Assembly (NCBI RefSeq): GCF_004804355.1
Contig: NZ_SRWZ01000005.1
Location: 124,001-188,000 of the forward strand
Direction: 5' to 3'
Length of the DNA: 64,000 bases
Origin: Cognatitamlana onchidii
Lineage (GTDB): Bacteria; Bacteroidota; Bacteroidia; Flavobacteriales; Flavobacteriaceae
The notes under the pieces were generated by a model. It saw nothing but the letters and a program-made list of their open reading frames with translations, was not told where the DNA came from and searched no databases. Shown here one piece after another: positions 1 through 8,566 of the stretch; positions within the stretch are counted from its first letter, which is position 1, and every line of letters begins with the position of its first letter. The translations under genes and the position numbers were made by a program.

Positions 1-293
1 TTACCAAAATCACTGGTGTTTGATCACCTTAACACCCAAGTCTTTAACACGCACATTGTACAGAGTTGTTATGCAAGGAGGCGCTAAAATATGAGCTTGC
101 AATCCTTTACACGGCAAGTTAATAACCCATGCCTCTTTTGTTGAAGACTCCCAAAAAACACTTCCTACGCCTGTAAGAAAATAAACTAAATTTATAAACT
201 AATACATACAAGCATCACCATACTCTGGCTATTGTGTGGGATAATAAGAATCTATGGCCACTTAAAAGGAGTTGGCAACAATTAAAACCTCAT
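1..293. other. non-coding leader with cassette-end-like motif
   Basis: No convincing gene is seen here. The last part holds GTTGGCAACAATT at 271-283, which matches motifs bordering the ankyrin gene at 10016 and 10785 (shared core GTTGNCAACAA). An ATG lies 11 bases beyond it at 294. A phrase containing AGAGTTGTT near 63-71 also occurs in the gap before the sulfatase gene (about 4069-4077). Confidence 0.4.
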
Positions 294-348
294 ATGAAAA
301 TTAAAGAATTAAAAAACCATTTTTCAGAACTTAACGAAGAATTAGTTC

Positions 349-696
349 TTGAGTATAACGAAAATGGAAATAATGGAATGTCCTAATTTTGATAAATTCG
401 CTGGATTTAGAAAAGCAATAAATAAATTGGAGAAAACAGGTTTATTAATAGACGAAATAAATGAACTACGTTATAGTGCAATTTTCACAACAAATAAAGA
501 TAAAATTTCATTAAACATAAATGAAGCTAGTCCATTAAAAGCAAAATTGGATTATTTAATAAATCTTGTAGGCTCTTTAAGTAAAAGTTTCAAAGAAATT
601 ACTGGAGAAACTAATGAAAATAGTATAAGCATTAAACTTCCTAATGTTGAACCCGTAACTGACGATTATACGAGACCGATGGAATACATTCCCTAA
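349..696 (+). CDS. hypothetical protein, possibly frameshifted at its 5' end
   Basis: I do not recognise this protein. The open frame begins with a TTG at 349 and has in-frame ATGs at 364 and 373; about 110 residues follow, Lys/Asn/Glu-rich, with no signal peptide or membrane segment. A second frame opens with ATG at 294, directly after the GTTGGCAACAA motif, and reads MKIKELKNHFSELNEELVLE before ending at the TAA at 384-386. The two frames overlap by about 40 bases and both look protein-like. A gene starting at 294 with a one-frame shift in 346-386 is therefore plausible. Alternatively the 30-codon frame is a leader overlapping the start of the main gene. The next gene (MarR) begins about 44 bases after the stop. 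Confidence 0.45.
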   Translation: MSITKMEIMECPNFDKFAGFRKAINKLEKTGLLIDEINELRYSAIFTTNKDKISLNINEASPLKAKLDYLINLVGSLSKSFKEITGETNENSISIKLPNVEPVTDDYTRPMEYIP

Positions 697-739
697 AGCC
701 TAAAATAATTCTATTTTTTGAAAAATAGTACCTTTTTTT

Positions 740-1216
740 ATGAATATTATTGTCGCATATACTATATTTGCGACTACAATTAATAAAGACATCAATACTA
801 AAGAACCAAATAACAATATTGGCTATTTACTTTGGCAAACAACCATGTTGTGGCAAAAACAAATGAACACTGCATTAAGCCAAGTCGGATTAACACATAC
901 TCAATTTGTTATACTAATATCTCTGGGGTGGTTATTGAAAAAATCTTCAAATGTTACTCAATCGGAAATTGCCGACTTCAGTAAAACTGATAGAATGATG
1001 GTTTCCAAAATTCTGAGGACACTTCAAAAGAAAGGGTTGATTGCTAGAAAAGAACACGAAAAGGACACAAGAGCTAAATGTGTCTTTCTAACTCAAGTAG
1101 GTGAAGAAACAATGCAAAAGGCATTTAAAATAAAACTACATGCTAATGAAGAATTCTTTAGTAAGCTTCCTGACCAAGAGCGGTTCATTGAGGATTTAAA
1201 ACATATTTTATCCTAA
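740..1216 (+). CDS. MarR family transcriptional regulator
   Basis: This is a winged-helix MarR-type repressor of up to 158 residues. The N-terminal helix (IGYLLWQTTMLWQKQMN) and the winged-helix segment with QSEIADFSKTDRMMVSKILR and KKGLIARKEHEKDTRAK are typical of the family. The only upstream ATG is at 740, but a probable operator and -7 box lie inside the first 12 codons. The codon at 791 is ATC; with ATG there the protein would begin MNTKEPNNNIGYLLWQ, a normal MarR start. So the true start is either a rare ATC, a mutated start, or the ATG at 740. The gene sits 18 bases before a DUF1254 gene and probably controls that operon. Confidence 0.8.
   Translation: MNIIVAYTIFATTINKDINTKEPNNNIGYLLWQTTMLWQKQMNTALSQVGLTHTQFVILISLGWLLKKSSNVTQSEIADFSKTDRMMVSKILRTLQKKGLIARKEHEKDTRAKCVFLTQVGEETMQKAFKIKLHANEEFFSKLPDQERFIEDLKHILS
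752..774 (+). promoter_or_regulatory. inverted repeat overlapping a -7 box, probable MarR operator
   Basis: GTCGCA at 752-757 and TGCGAC at 769-774 form perfect 6-bp arms around an 11-base spacer. TATATTTG at 763-770 fits the Bacteroidota -7 consensus TAnnTTTG and lies within the repeat. This is the layout expected of an autoregulatory MarR operator. If the box is used, transcription starts near 777, which places the ATG at 740 outside the message. Confidence 0.5.
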
Positions 1217-1234
1217 CAACTAAAAATAAGCCCA

Positions 1235-2383
1235 ATGAAAACAAACTTAATTTTAGTAATTGTATTGATGTTTTTGTTTGCATCATGCAGAAATACAACA
1301 GACAAAAAACAAGAACTGAGCTTTGATGATAAAGTCAACGATTACATTCAGAAATTCCCCTATCAGGACACCTACAATTATATGGTTAAATATACGGGAG
1401 GCGATCCGAGTAAATTAAATAAACCTACCGATGCAAAAGCTGAGCTAACAAAAGCAGGTGAAGATAAAGTTGTTCGTATGAACAATGATACTTATTATAC
1501 CGGGGGATTTATCTATTTGAAAAATGGACCTGTAAAATTAAGTGCTACATATAGCGACCCAACACGGTTTTATTCCTTTCAGTTAGTTGATGAAAAAAAT
1601 TGCAATTTTCATAATTTGATAAACCCTGAGGGAGATTATTATTTATACTACCACGAGAAGCCCAAAGGTATTAAAGAGGAACAACTCATAAAAGCACCAT
1701 CTTTAATTATAGCCGTAATAACGCGTGTTGAAGTTAAGGATAAAGATAATGCTAAAGACGTCGAAACAGCAAGGCAAGTCTTTAATGGCTTAAGAATTTC
1801 CGGACCTGAAATAGAAGAATTCCCTAAACTTGATTTATTAAGCAGTTTTGAAGATTCTGTAGTCAATAGGGCCAATCAAATAATGGATTCAGTTTTTGCT
1901 AATGTTTCCTTTAAAGAGTTGGTTGCTTCGCCAGAACAAGTTCCCAAAGAAGTTTCATATCTAAAATTGGCAGCAGGCACAAAAGGTGGTTGGGGAGGTC
2001 CTCTAGCTTCACACAGCTCTTACCAAATGATGTTTTTTGACAACCAAGGCAACGCTCTTGATGGTAGTAAAGGAACTTATACCGTTACCACTGAAGAACC
2101 AAAAGTTGATGCCTTTTGGTCTATCACAGTTTATGATAGCGAGCGTGGTGGCTTTTTTCACCCAAACAAAAACAATCGTTACCACATCAACAATACCACT
2201 GCCAAACGTAATGCTGATGGAACCATCACCTTTACTTTTAAAACCAATTGTAAAGAAGGCGACCTTAATTGTTTAGAAGTACCTGCGGGTAAATTTGACC
2301 TGGCAGTACGTTACTATTTACCTCATGAAGATTTAATTTCTGGCAAATGGACAATGCCTCTTCCTATACTACAAACCAAATAA
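1235..2383 (+). CDS. DUF1254/DUF1214 lipoprotein
   Basis: The 382-residue protein has a lipoprotein signal (hydrophobic stretch 4-16, then FASCRN with Cys18). The first half matches the DUF1254 type (VVRMNNDTYYTGGFIYLKNG) and the C-terminal third matches DUF1214 (FWSITVYDSERGGFFHPNKNN, AVRYYLPHEDLI). The biochemical role of these domains is not established; they often occur as paired domains in exported proteins. It follows MarR by 18 bases and precedes a second protein of the same class by 26 bases, so the three are probably one operon. Confidence 0.8.
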   Translation: MKTNLILVIVLMFLFASCRNTTDKKQELSFDDKVNDYIQKFPYQDTYNYMVKYTGGDPSKLNKPTDAKAELTKAGEDKVVRMNNDTYYTGGFIYLKNGPVKLSATYSDPTRFYSFQLVDEKNCNFHNLINPEGDYYLYYHEKPKGIKEEQLIKAPSLIIAVITRVEVKDKDNAKDVETARQVFNGLRISGPEIEEFPKLDLLSSFEDSVVNRANQIMDSVFANVSFKELVASPEQVPKEVSYLKLAAGTKGGWGGPLASHSSYQMMFFDNQGNALDGSKGTYTVTTEEPKVDAFWSITVYDSERGGFFHPNKNNRYHINNTTAKRNADGTITFTFKTNCKEGDLNCLEVPAGKFDLAVRYYLPHEDLISGKWTMPLPILQTK

Positions 2384-2409
2384 ATTTTTCATCAGTAAAA
2401 ACCAGAATT

Positions 2410-3918
2410 ATGAGACTAAAATATTTCTATTCATTCATCTGCGCGTGCTTTCTTTTTCAATTTTCGTTTGCTCAAAATAATTCCAGTGCCAAATACGGAG
2501 CTGATGTCCCACAATCTTTGCTAACCCCAGATAAAGTTGAAACAAATTTATTAGGCACTTTGGAGTTTACAGACGGTTTACCAAATGAAGCTACCGTAAA
2601 TAAAGCATACGATTTTTTAACGGTTTCCAGAGGCGTTCAGGCCTTCTTAAACGGTATGCCAGCGGCATCAATATACGCTATGCTAGAGGGCTTGAAAGAT
2701 GCAGGAGTTAAACCCGGAGATATAGCAACCTTTGAAAATTTAATGGATGCACGTACACTATTTTTAACCGCAAACTCTAGTACTCCTTATATCCTTGCTG
2801 AAATCGATTTAAAAAATGGACCTGTTGTTGTTGAAATTGCACAACCTGTTTTAGGGTTCGTTAACGATGCTTTTTTTCATCATCTTGCTGATTTGGGAAT
2901 TACTGGAAAAGATAAAGGAGCTGGTGGTAAATACTTATTCATAGGTCCGGATTATGAAGGAGAAGTACCTAATGACTATATTACAGTAAACTCAAAAACC
3001 TATAGGCACTGGATGCTTTTACGATTGGTTTCAAAACCAGAAGAAGCTAAAGTGGCAATGAACAAATTCAAAGAAACATTTAATTGCTACCCCTTGTCGG
3101 AAGCAGAAAATAAGCCAAAGCAAAATTTTATTGATTTATCAGGACAGCAAGTAAACACCATCCATGCGAATGATTATGAGTTTTATAATGAACTTAATGC
3201 CGTAATTCAATATGAGCCTGCCACTGCCTTTAATGAAGAATTAGTAGGTCTATTTGCCTCTGTTGGTATTAAAAAAGGAAATTCGTTTTCGCCTAATGAA
3301 CACACTAAGTCATTATTAGAAGAGGCGGTAGCTATAGGTAATGTTTCCGCCAGATCGTTATGCTATAGACCAAGAAATGAATCGGCTTATTTTTATGAAG
3401 ATAGACAATGGTATTCATCGTTTTCAGGAGGGGTACATGATTTTATGAATAATGGAGAAATGGTATTAGACGATCGTATCATGTTTCATTATATGGCAAC
3501 TGGAATTACACCAGCAATGGCAGCTCCAGCTGTTGGAACGGGTTCTGTTTACGCTTTTACTGCCCACGATTCGGAAGCTAACTATTTAGATGGTAGTAAA
3601 ACCTATAAGGTAACGTTACCTGCACCAATTCCAGCTAAAGATTTTTGGTCTTTCGTGGTCTATTCAAACCAACATCGCTCAATGTTAGAAACAGATCAAA
3701 AATCAGCAGGCATCGACAATTTAAACCCCGATGTTAAAACCAATAAAGATGGCTCCTATACTATTTGGTTTGGCCCCAAAGCACCAGAAGGGCATGAGAA
3801 TAATTGGGTTCAAACTATGACAGGTAAAGGCTATAGTGTTTTGTTACGACTATATGGACCGTTGGCTACATGGTTTAATAAAACCTGGAGACCTGGAGAT
3901 TTTGAATTGGTAAAATAA
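2410..3918 (+). CDS. DUF1254/DUF1214 exported protein
   Basis: I chose the ATG at 2410, which begins MRLKYFYSFICACFLFQFSF and continues AQ, a clean Sec signal peptide; an upstream in-frame ATG at 2347 lies inside the previous gene. The mature protein of about 480 residues has an N-terminal DUF1254 region (FLNGMPAASIYAML, TPYILAEIDLKNGP) and a C-terminal DUF1214 region (DFWSFVVYSNQHRSMLETDQ, YSVLLRLYGPLATWFNKTW). It is longer than its upstream neighbour and lacks a lipobox, so it is probably periplasmic. The two adjacent members of one domain family suggest duplication or a two-part function; the substrate is unknown. Confidence 0.8.
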   Translation: MRLKYFYSFICACFLFQFSFAQNNSSAKYGADVPQSLLTPDKVETNLLGTLEFTDGLPNEATVNKAYDFLTVSRGVQAFLNGMPAASIYAMLEGLKDAGVKPGDIATFENLMDARTLFLTANSSTPYILAEIDLKNGPVVVEIAQPVLGFVNDAFFHHLADLGITGKDKGAGGKYLFIGPDYEGEVPNDYITVNSKTYRHWMLLRLVSKPEEAKVAMNKFKETFNCYPLSEAENKPKQNFIDLSGQQVNTIHANDYEFYNELNAVIQYEPATAFNEELVGLFASVGIKKGNSFSPNEHTKSLLEEAVAIGNVSARSLCYRPRNESAYFYEDRQWYSSFSGGVHDFMNNGEMVLDDRIMFHYMATGITPAMAAPAVGTGSVYAFTAHDSEANYLDGSKTYKVTLPAPIPAKDFWSFVVYSNQHRSMLETDQKSAGIDNLNPDVKTNKDGSYTIWFGPKAPEGHENNWVQTMTGKGYSVLLRLYGPLATWFNKTWRPGDFELVK

Positions 3919-4051
3919 TCTGAATATGAAAAAATTAAGAGATTGAAAACTTAAGATGGGTATAGTACATTAGCGAGATTGTGGTTTAAGAACATTAATG
4001 CCTCAATTTATAAATTTTAGTATCTTGTGAGTAGTATGAGCTATAAAATCG

Positions 4052-4078
4052 CCAACGAAACCATACCAGAGTTGTTGG
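4052..4078. repeat. imperfect inverted repeat in the gap before the sulfatase
   Basis: CCAAC at 4052-4056 and GTTGG at 4074-4078 flank a 17-base spacer. The right side contains AGAGTTGTT, also present near 63-71. It is one of several short repeats found between the solitary genes of this region. Confidence 0.4.
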
Positions 4079-4141
4079 TGGTAATATATAAGAGTCGTTA
4101 ACTCAAGGACATTAATGTAACATGACAAAAACCATATATCA

Positions 4142-5854
4142 ATGAAAACTAAAAATAAAAAAGCAGAATTGTTTTTTCTAATTGCGATTTTATCAATTAG
4201 TATTATTTCTTGTACTCCAACAGAAGATAAAGTAAAAAAGCCCAATATAATGCTAATAGTTGTTGATGATATGGGCTACTCAGACCTTGGTTGTTATGGA
4301 GGAGAAATAAAAACACTTAATCTTGATAGGCTTGCTGAAAGCGGAGTGCAAATGACTAATTTTTATGCGCTTCCAATGTGTGCTCCAACACGAGCATGTT
4401 TACTAACAGGGGTAGATAATCATCAAAACGGAATGGGAAACATGCCACCCCTACATACAAGCAACCAATACATGCAAACGGGTTACGAAGGATATCTGAA
4501 CAAAAATGTAATTACACTGCCCGAAATCCTTTCTGATAATGGTTATCACACCTATATGGCAGGAAAGTGGCATTTAGGAGTTCATTCAACAGACAATTAT
4601 CCTATAGGTAGAGGTTTTAAAAAAAGCTTTGCACAAATGGGTGGAGGTTCAGGCTATTTTCAAGATGGGTTTGACCTTGGTCCATTTGAAACTCCAATTA
4701 CATTCTATACAAGAAACGATAAACGGATTGATGAATTGCCAGAAGACTTTTATTCGACAAAAGCTTTTACAGATGAAATGATTCAATACATTACCAGACA
4801 GGAGGACAACAAACCATTCTTTGGATATTTAGCTTTTACAGCTCCACACGACCCTCTTCACGTACCAGACAACTATATGGATAAATACAAAGGTATTTAT
4901 GATAATGGCTATGATACTATTCGTACAGCCAGACTTAATCGAATGAAGGAAATGGGACTCATAGATAAATCTGTTCCCAATAATCCAGGAACTGGCAATT
5001 TTCCTACTTGGAAATCTTTAAGTAAAGACGAAAAGAAACTCCAAGCCAGAAAAATGGAACTTTATTCGGCAATGATTGATTACGTAGATGTTCAGGTAGG
5101 TCGATTGATAGATGTTCTAAAACAAAAAGGAGAATACGACAATACACTATTTATATTTATGTCAGATAATGGAGCTAATCCCAAAGAGCCATTATTTTAT
5201 TATTTAGGGAATAAAGAATTGTTTGACAGTATGGGATTCGATAATAGTTTAGAGAATATGGGAAGAACAAATTCTTTTGTTTCACAAGGTGGCTCTTGGG
5301 CAGAGGTTAGTGCTACTCCATATACTTATTATAAAACAACTACAGGCGAAGGCGGTATTCGTACTCCGTTAATTGTTTCCGGAAAAGGAATCGAAACCAA
5401 TGGGATTAAAAATGCGACAATGCACGTTACAGATATCTTTCCTACTATTTTGGATTATGTAGGTATTGAACGACCAGACACCTACAAAGGAAATACACTA
5501 AATCCGTTGTATGGTCAATCAGCAAAATCATTTTTGACAAATAATTCTGAATCAGTAAGAAACACAATGAATGAACCATTGTGCTTTGAATTAAATGGAT
5601 ATAAGGCAGTCATAAAAGGAGATTGGAAATTAATGTCTGGTGATGAGTTCTCGACAGGCACAGAATGGAAGTTGGTAAACCTTGCTGACGACCCAGGAGA
5701 AAAAATTGACTTGGCAGGACAGAATCCAGAAAAATTCACAGAATTAAAAGAAGATTGGCAGGAGTACAGTAAAAAATACGGCTATATAAAACCTGAAGGA
5801 GAATTACATGTCATTTGCATAGGTGCAGAAACCTTTTATAAATTTGAGCAGTAG
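4142..5854 (+). CDS. arylsulfatase-type sulfatase lipoprotein (S1 family)
   Basis: This 570-residue type I sulfatase hydrolyses sulfate esters. NIMLIVVDDMGYSDLGCYGG at residues 35-54 carries the metal-binding aspartates. CAPTRACLLTG at 80-90 is the CxPxR signature, in which Cys80 would be converted to formylglycine. HMGTG-like downstream elements appear as GKWHLG and as the C-terminal GGIRTPLIVSGKG. The signal region ends IISC with the lipid-attachment Cys at 24, so it is probably anchored in the outer membrane or facing the periplasm. It stands alone, without SusC/D or other carbohydrate genes adjacent, so the substrate cannot be inferred. A formylglycine-generating enzyme is not present in this window. 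Confidence 0.92.
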   Translation: MKTKNKKAELFFLIAILSISIISCTPTEDKVKKPNIMLIVVDDMGYSDLGCYGGEIKTLNLDRLAESGVQMTNFYALPMCAPTRACLLTGVDNHQNGMGNMPPLHTSNQYMQTGYEGYLNKNVITLPEILSDNGYHTYMAGKWHLGVHSTDNYPIGRGFKKSFAQMGGGSGYFQDGFDLGPFETPITFYTRNDKRIDELPEDFYSTKAFTDEMIQYITRQEDNKPFFGYLAFTAPHDPLHVPDNYMDKYKGIYDNGYDTIRTARLNRMKEMGLIDKSVPNNPGTGNFPTWKSLSKDEKKLQARKMELYSAMIDYVDVQVGRLIDVLKQKGEYDNTLFIFMSDNGANPKEPLFYYLGNKELFDSMGFDNSLENMGRTNSFVSQGGSWAEVSATPYTYYKTTTGEGGIRTPLIVSGKGIETNGIKNATMHVTDIFPTILDYVGIERPDTYKGNTLNPLYGQSAKSFLTNNSESVRNTMNEPLCFELNGYKAVIKGDWKLMSGDEFSTGTEWKLVNLADDPGEKIDLAGQNPEKFTELKEDWQEYSKKYGYIKPEGELHVICIGAETFYKFEQ

Positions 5855-6181
5855 AAGTAAAACTAGTAAGTGGAAGTTATGCATCATAAAATTCTACCGC
5901 TAACATTTGGTATAAATAAGTCAAACAATGTGTTAAATATCAAGGTTTGTAGCCCGCTCAAACTGTGTAGCCGTTTTGACATGAAACTACCACGAAATCT
6001 GCCATTACTTATACCATTTACAGACGGAATACTTTCAGCGAAAGCTGACCAAAATAACTCCGCAATTGCTTTGCTCCCACTATTTCGGTGCAAGTATTCC
6101 ATCGAACTGCATTTAGCACGTCGTTACCATGTATTAAAACCAACCAACCCTATAAATGTTACCTTCTAAAAGGACAGGTAT
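5855..6181. other. gene-free stretch with repeat ends
   Basis: Both strands have open frames here but none looks like a protein. CCGCTAACATTTGGTATAAA at 5897-5916, just after the sulfatase, resembles the start of other post-gene gaps (YAACA followed by TATA). A 26-base block at 6103-6128 is repeated at 7256-7281. Confidence 0.45.
6103..6128 (+). repeat. 26-base repeat, copy 1
   Basis: This block begins CGAACTGC, contains TTTAGCA and ends GTCGTTACC. It matches the block at 7256-7281 at 23 of 26 positions. Both copies lie in gaps before a + strand gene (54 and 136 bases upstream). The CTGC...GCA core is partly self-complementary. Confidence 0.6.
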
Positions 6182-7057
6182 ATGAAAAAAATGTTTTATT
6201 TACCAGTATTTCTGATCTTGTTGATTGGATGTAAAAACAAAGAGAACACTTCCAGTCAAGAGGCTTATAAAAGGACAATACAACTTGCGGGTCAAAATAA
6301 TTTTCGTGATTTAGGAAACTATTCTAACGAGAAGGGGGGAGTTATTAGAAAACACCTCATATATCGTTCTGGTACCTTGTCAAAAATTACGGACCAAGAT
6401 AAAGCTATCATTAAAGAATTAGGAATTAAAACAGTGATAAACTTCCTTACCAAAGAAGAAATTGCAAAACGAGGTTCAGATAATTTACCAGTAAATGTAA
6501 AATCTGTTTATTTACCGATATCAGGAGATAATGATGAAGCATCAACAGTTTTGAATGCGAGACAGACAGGGGATTTTTCAAAAGTCCCAGTTGAATTGAA
6601 TTATAATATCCATAAGATATTGCCAGAAGTTGGAAAAGACTCTTATTACCAATTTTTAAAATTACTTGCTGATTCGACAATTTATCCTGTTCTTTTTCAC
6701 TGCTCTCATGGTGTTCATAGGACAGGTACAGCTGCTGCTTTGTTGTTAAGCTTGCTAGAAGTTCCTTGGTCACAAATAGAAACTGATTACCTGCTATCAA
6801 ACGAATGTAGAAAACATGAGAGCGAAATGCGTATTGAGCAACTTGATTCAATGGCTAGACAGGGTTATGACAACTTGGATTTTGACAAAAACAGAGAGTA
6901 TATCGAAGCATTTTATTTACTGGAAAGTGACTATATTCTTGGCACCAAGAGACATATAGAAGAAACTTATGGCTCCTTTGATAAGTATTTTGAATATTTA
7001 GGATTAACTAAAAAAGAAATATCAAAGGTAAAGAAGAATTTGATTAATGAACAATAA
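6182..7057 (+). CDS. tyrosine/dual-specificity protein phosphatase, lipoprotein
   Basis: The 291-residue protein belongs to the bacterial Tyr-phosphatase-like family (Y_phosphatase3 type). NNFRDLGNYSNEKGGVIRK near residues 39-57 is the family opening motif. HCSHGVHRTGTAA carries the catalytic HCxxGxxRTG loop with nucleophile Cys174. The signal peptide ends LLIGC with a lipidation Cys, so it probably acts outside the cytoplasm. The gene is solitary. Family members remove phosphate from phosphotyrosine or phosphoinositides; the natural substrate here is unknown. Confidence 0.88.
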   Translation: MKKMFYLPVFLILLIGCKNKENTSSQEAYKRTIQLAGQNNFRDLGNYSNEKGGVIRKHLIYRSGTLSKITDQDKAIIKELGIKTVINFLTKEEIAKRGSDNLPVNVKSVYLPISGDNDEASTVLNARQTGDFSKVPVELNYNIHKILPEVGKDSYYQFLKLLADSTIYPVLFHCSHGVHRTGTAAALLLSLLEVPWSQIETDYLLSNECRKHESEMRIEQLDSMARQGYDNLDFDKNREYIEAFYLLESDYILGTKRHIEETYGSFDKYFEYLGLTKKEISKVKKNLINEQ

Positions 7058-7144
7058 CACATAGTAACAATGTATTACATCAGCAGCTAAAAGCAATTTG
7101 GCTTGACTAATCAAACTCCCAATACAATAAATTGGCTCACTCAC

Positions 7145-7169
7145 CACATTTTTCTAAAGAAAAAATGTG
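7145..7169. repeat. perfect hairpin in intergenic gap
   Basis: CACATTTTT and AAAAATGTG can pair across a short loop. It lies about 90 bases after the phosphatase stop and has no T tract behind it, so it is not a clear terminator. Confidence 0.5.
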
Positions 7170-7255
7170 ATAAGCGCGATGGATAATGGCGATCACGCTA
7201 CAGCACGACTTCACGCTTCATTATCTTCCACTTTTTGTATCTTCGTTTTCATAGC

Positions 7256-7281
7256 CGAACTGCCTTTAGCAGGTCGTTAGC
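7256..7281 (+). repeat. 26-base repeat, copy 2
   Basis: It matches the block at 6103-6128 at 23 of 26 positions. Within it CTGC at 7260-7263 and GCAG at 7269-7272 form a perfect 4-bp stem around CTTTA. Confidence 0.6.
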
Positions 7282-7416
7282 GGCAATTCCACAGTTCAAT
7301 TTAACCTTTGACTCCATTTAATTAGAGACTCATTATACAGCCCAATAAATAATGATAGTAAAAAAATTACACTTAAAATGTAAGATTCTGTTTGCTTCTT
7401 ATTCTAATAATAGTAA

Positions 7417-7923
7417 ATGGGTATAAATCAAGAAAAACAATTTGAAAACTGGTTAAAAAAGCACCAGGGTATAATTATCAAAATCACTAGGTCGTTTAGC
7501 CAGACCTCCGACGATTTTAACGACCTCTATCAGGAGATTCTTATTCAAATATGGAAATCTGTTTTAGTCTTCAGGAATGAATCATCAGAATCAACTTGGA
7601 TATACCGAGTCGCCTTAAATAAGGCAATTTTATGGAAAAAGCGTGAGTCTAAACGGAAAGGTTTGATAAAAATAGTTCAACTAGAAAGTCATTATAGGGA
7701 TATTAAAGCTAGTGATACTACTGATCAGGTGGAATATCTCTATGAAGGAATTCGTCAGCTTAACAAAGCGGATAGATCATTGATTTTATTAGTTCTTGAT
7801 GGTCTAAGTCATCGTGAAATATCCAAAATTATCAACACCTCAGAATCCAACATTGGAGTTCGAGTACACCGCATTAAGAAAAAACTAGTTGAACTTATAA
7901 AAAAAACTAGTCATGAATTTTGA
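7417..7923 (+). CDS. ECF-type RNA polymerase sigma factor
   Basis: The 168-residue protein has a sigma-70 region 2 (SDDFNDLYQEILIQIWKSV, STWIYRVALNKAILWKKRE; about residues 31-75) and a region 4 helix-turn-helix (LDGLSHREISKIINTSESNI, about 129-148). This size and layout are those of extracytoplasmic-function sigma factors. It overlaps the next gene by 11 bases. That partner is a two-domain membrane protein with a short cytoplasmic N-terminus, in the position usual for an anti-sigma factor. Together with the downstream serine hydrolase these form a three-gene operon, probably answering an envelope signal. Confidence 0.9.
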   Translation: MGINQEKQFENWLKKHQGIIIKITRSFSQTSDDFNDLYQEILIQIWKSVLVFRNESSESTWIYRVALNKAILWKKRESKRKGLIKIVQLESHYRDIKASDTTDQVEYLYEGIRQLNKADRSLILLVLDGLSHREISKIINTSESNIGVRVHRIKKKLVELIKKTSHEF

Positions 7924-8554
7924 AGAATTACAAAAAAACTGGAACAACCAGCAAGACATTCCTACTCTTAATGAAAAGGGGACGAGTAAATTAATAAAGC
8001 AACGGATTTTGAAAATGGAGAAAAGTAAAAAACTACTCTTGTTTTTCTCGATATTAGCAGTATTTATGGCTATCTCTCTCCTGCTTTTTTGGGCATACTT
8101 GTTTCTAACTGTAGGCGTAATAGAAATGCGAAAACAAGATATTTACCCTCCTTTCGGTTGGTTTATAATGTTTCCACTTTTTGTAGCTCTTGCAGGGTGC
8201 ATTTCTATATATAATTACCTTTCTCAAGGCAAAAAAAATAATAGATTTGATCAAAAGCTAAATAGTTTATTAGAAATCAGAAAAATTCAAGTTGAAAGTC
8301 GTATTTCTCTTTTGAAAAAAATACCTTTTATCTATTTGCTAGCTATCATTTTCACTAATCTAGGGCAGTTGATTACTCCAGAATTTAGCTATTTTTATAC
8401 TTATCCATTAATACTCACCCTATCATTATTTATACCAGACATCATTATAATAACACTTTTGATATGGTGGACTCGAAAAAAGATACGAAAAAAATATAAG
8501 CCTCAATTAATTGAAATCAATCTCCTCATTCAAAAATTTAATATTAATTCATAA
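7913..8554 (+). CDS. membrane protein, candidate anti-sigma partner
   Basis: The 213-residue protein starts with a soluble segment (MNFEELQKNWNNQQDIPTLN) followed by four hydrophobic segments at about residues 41-65, 81-104, 146-165 and 167-188. Its start overlaps the end of the sigma-factor gene by 11 bases, implying coupled translation. No known anti-sigma zinc motif is seen, so the role rests on position. Similar small membrane proteins follow ECF sigma genes in many Bacteroidota. Confidence 0.65.
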   Translation: MNFEELQKNWNNQQDIPTLNEKGTSKLIKQRILKMEKSKKLLLFFSILAVFMAISLLLFWAYLFLTVGVIEMRKQDIYPPFGWFIMFPLFVALAGCISIYNYLSQGKKNNRFDQKLNSLLEIRKIQVESRISLLKKIPFIYLLAIIFTNLGQLITPEFSYFYTYPLILTLSLFIPDIIIITLLIWWTRKKIRKKYKPQLIEINLLIQKFNINS

Positions 8555-8566
8555 AGTACTTGATTC

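Larger units (their letters stand above)
7058..7416. other. gene-free stretch with hairpin and repeat
   Basis: No gene is seen. GTAACAATGTATTACA at 7064-7079 follows the stop codon and is another YAACA-type post-gene motif. A hairpin with CACATTTTT and AAAAATGTG arms lies at 7145-7169. ATAATG near 7180 can pair with CATTAT near 7219. The 26-base repeat copy 2 lies at 7256-7281. Confidence 0.45.

Noticed and set aside
2347-2409. Earlier ATG for the second DUF1254 protein
   Set aside because: It lies inside the preceding gene and would bury the clean signal peptide that starts at 2410.
5870-6169. Open frames of 99 (+) and 72 (-) codons in the gap after the sulfatase gene
   Set aside because: Composition is not protein-like, no start signals are seen, and the segment contains repeat blocks shared with another gap.
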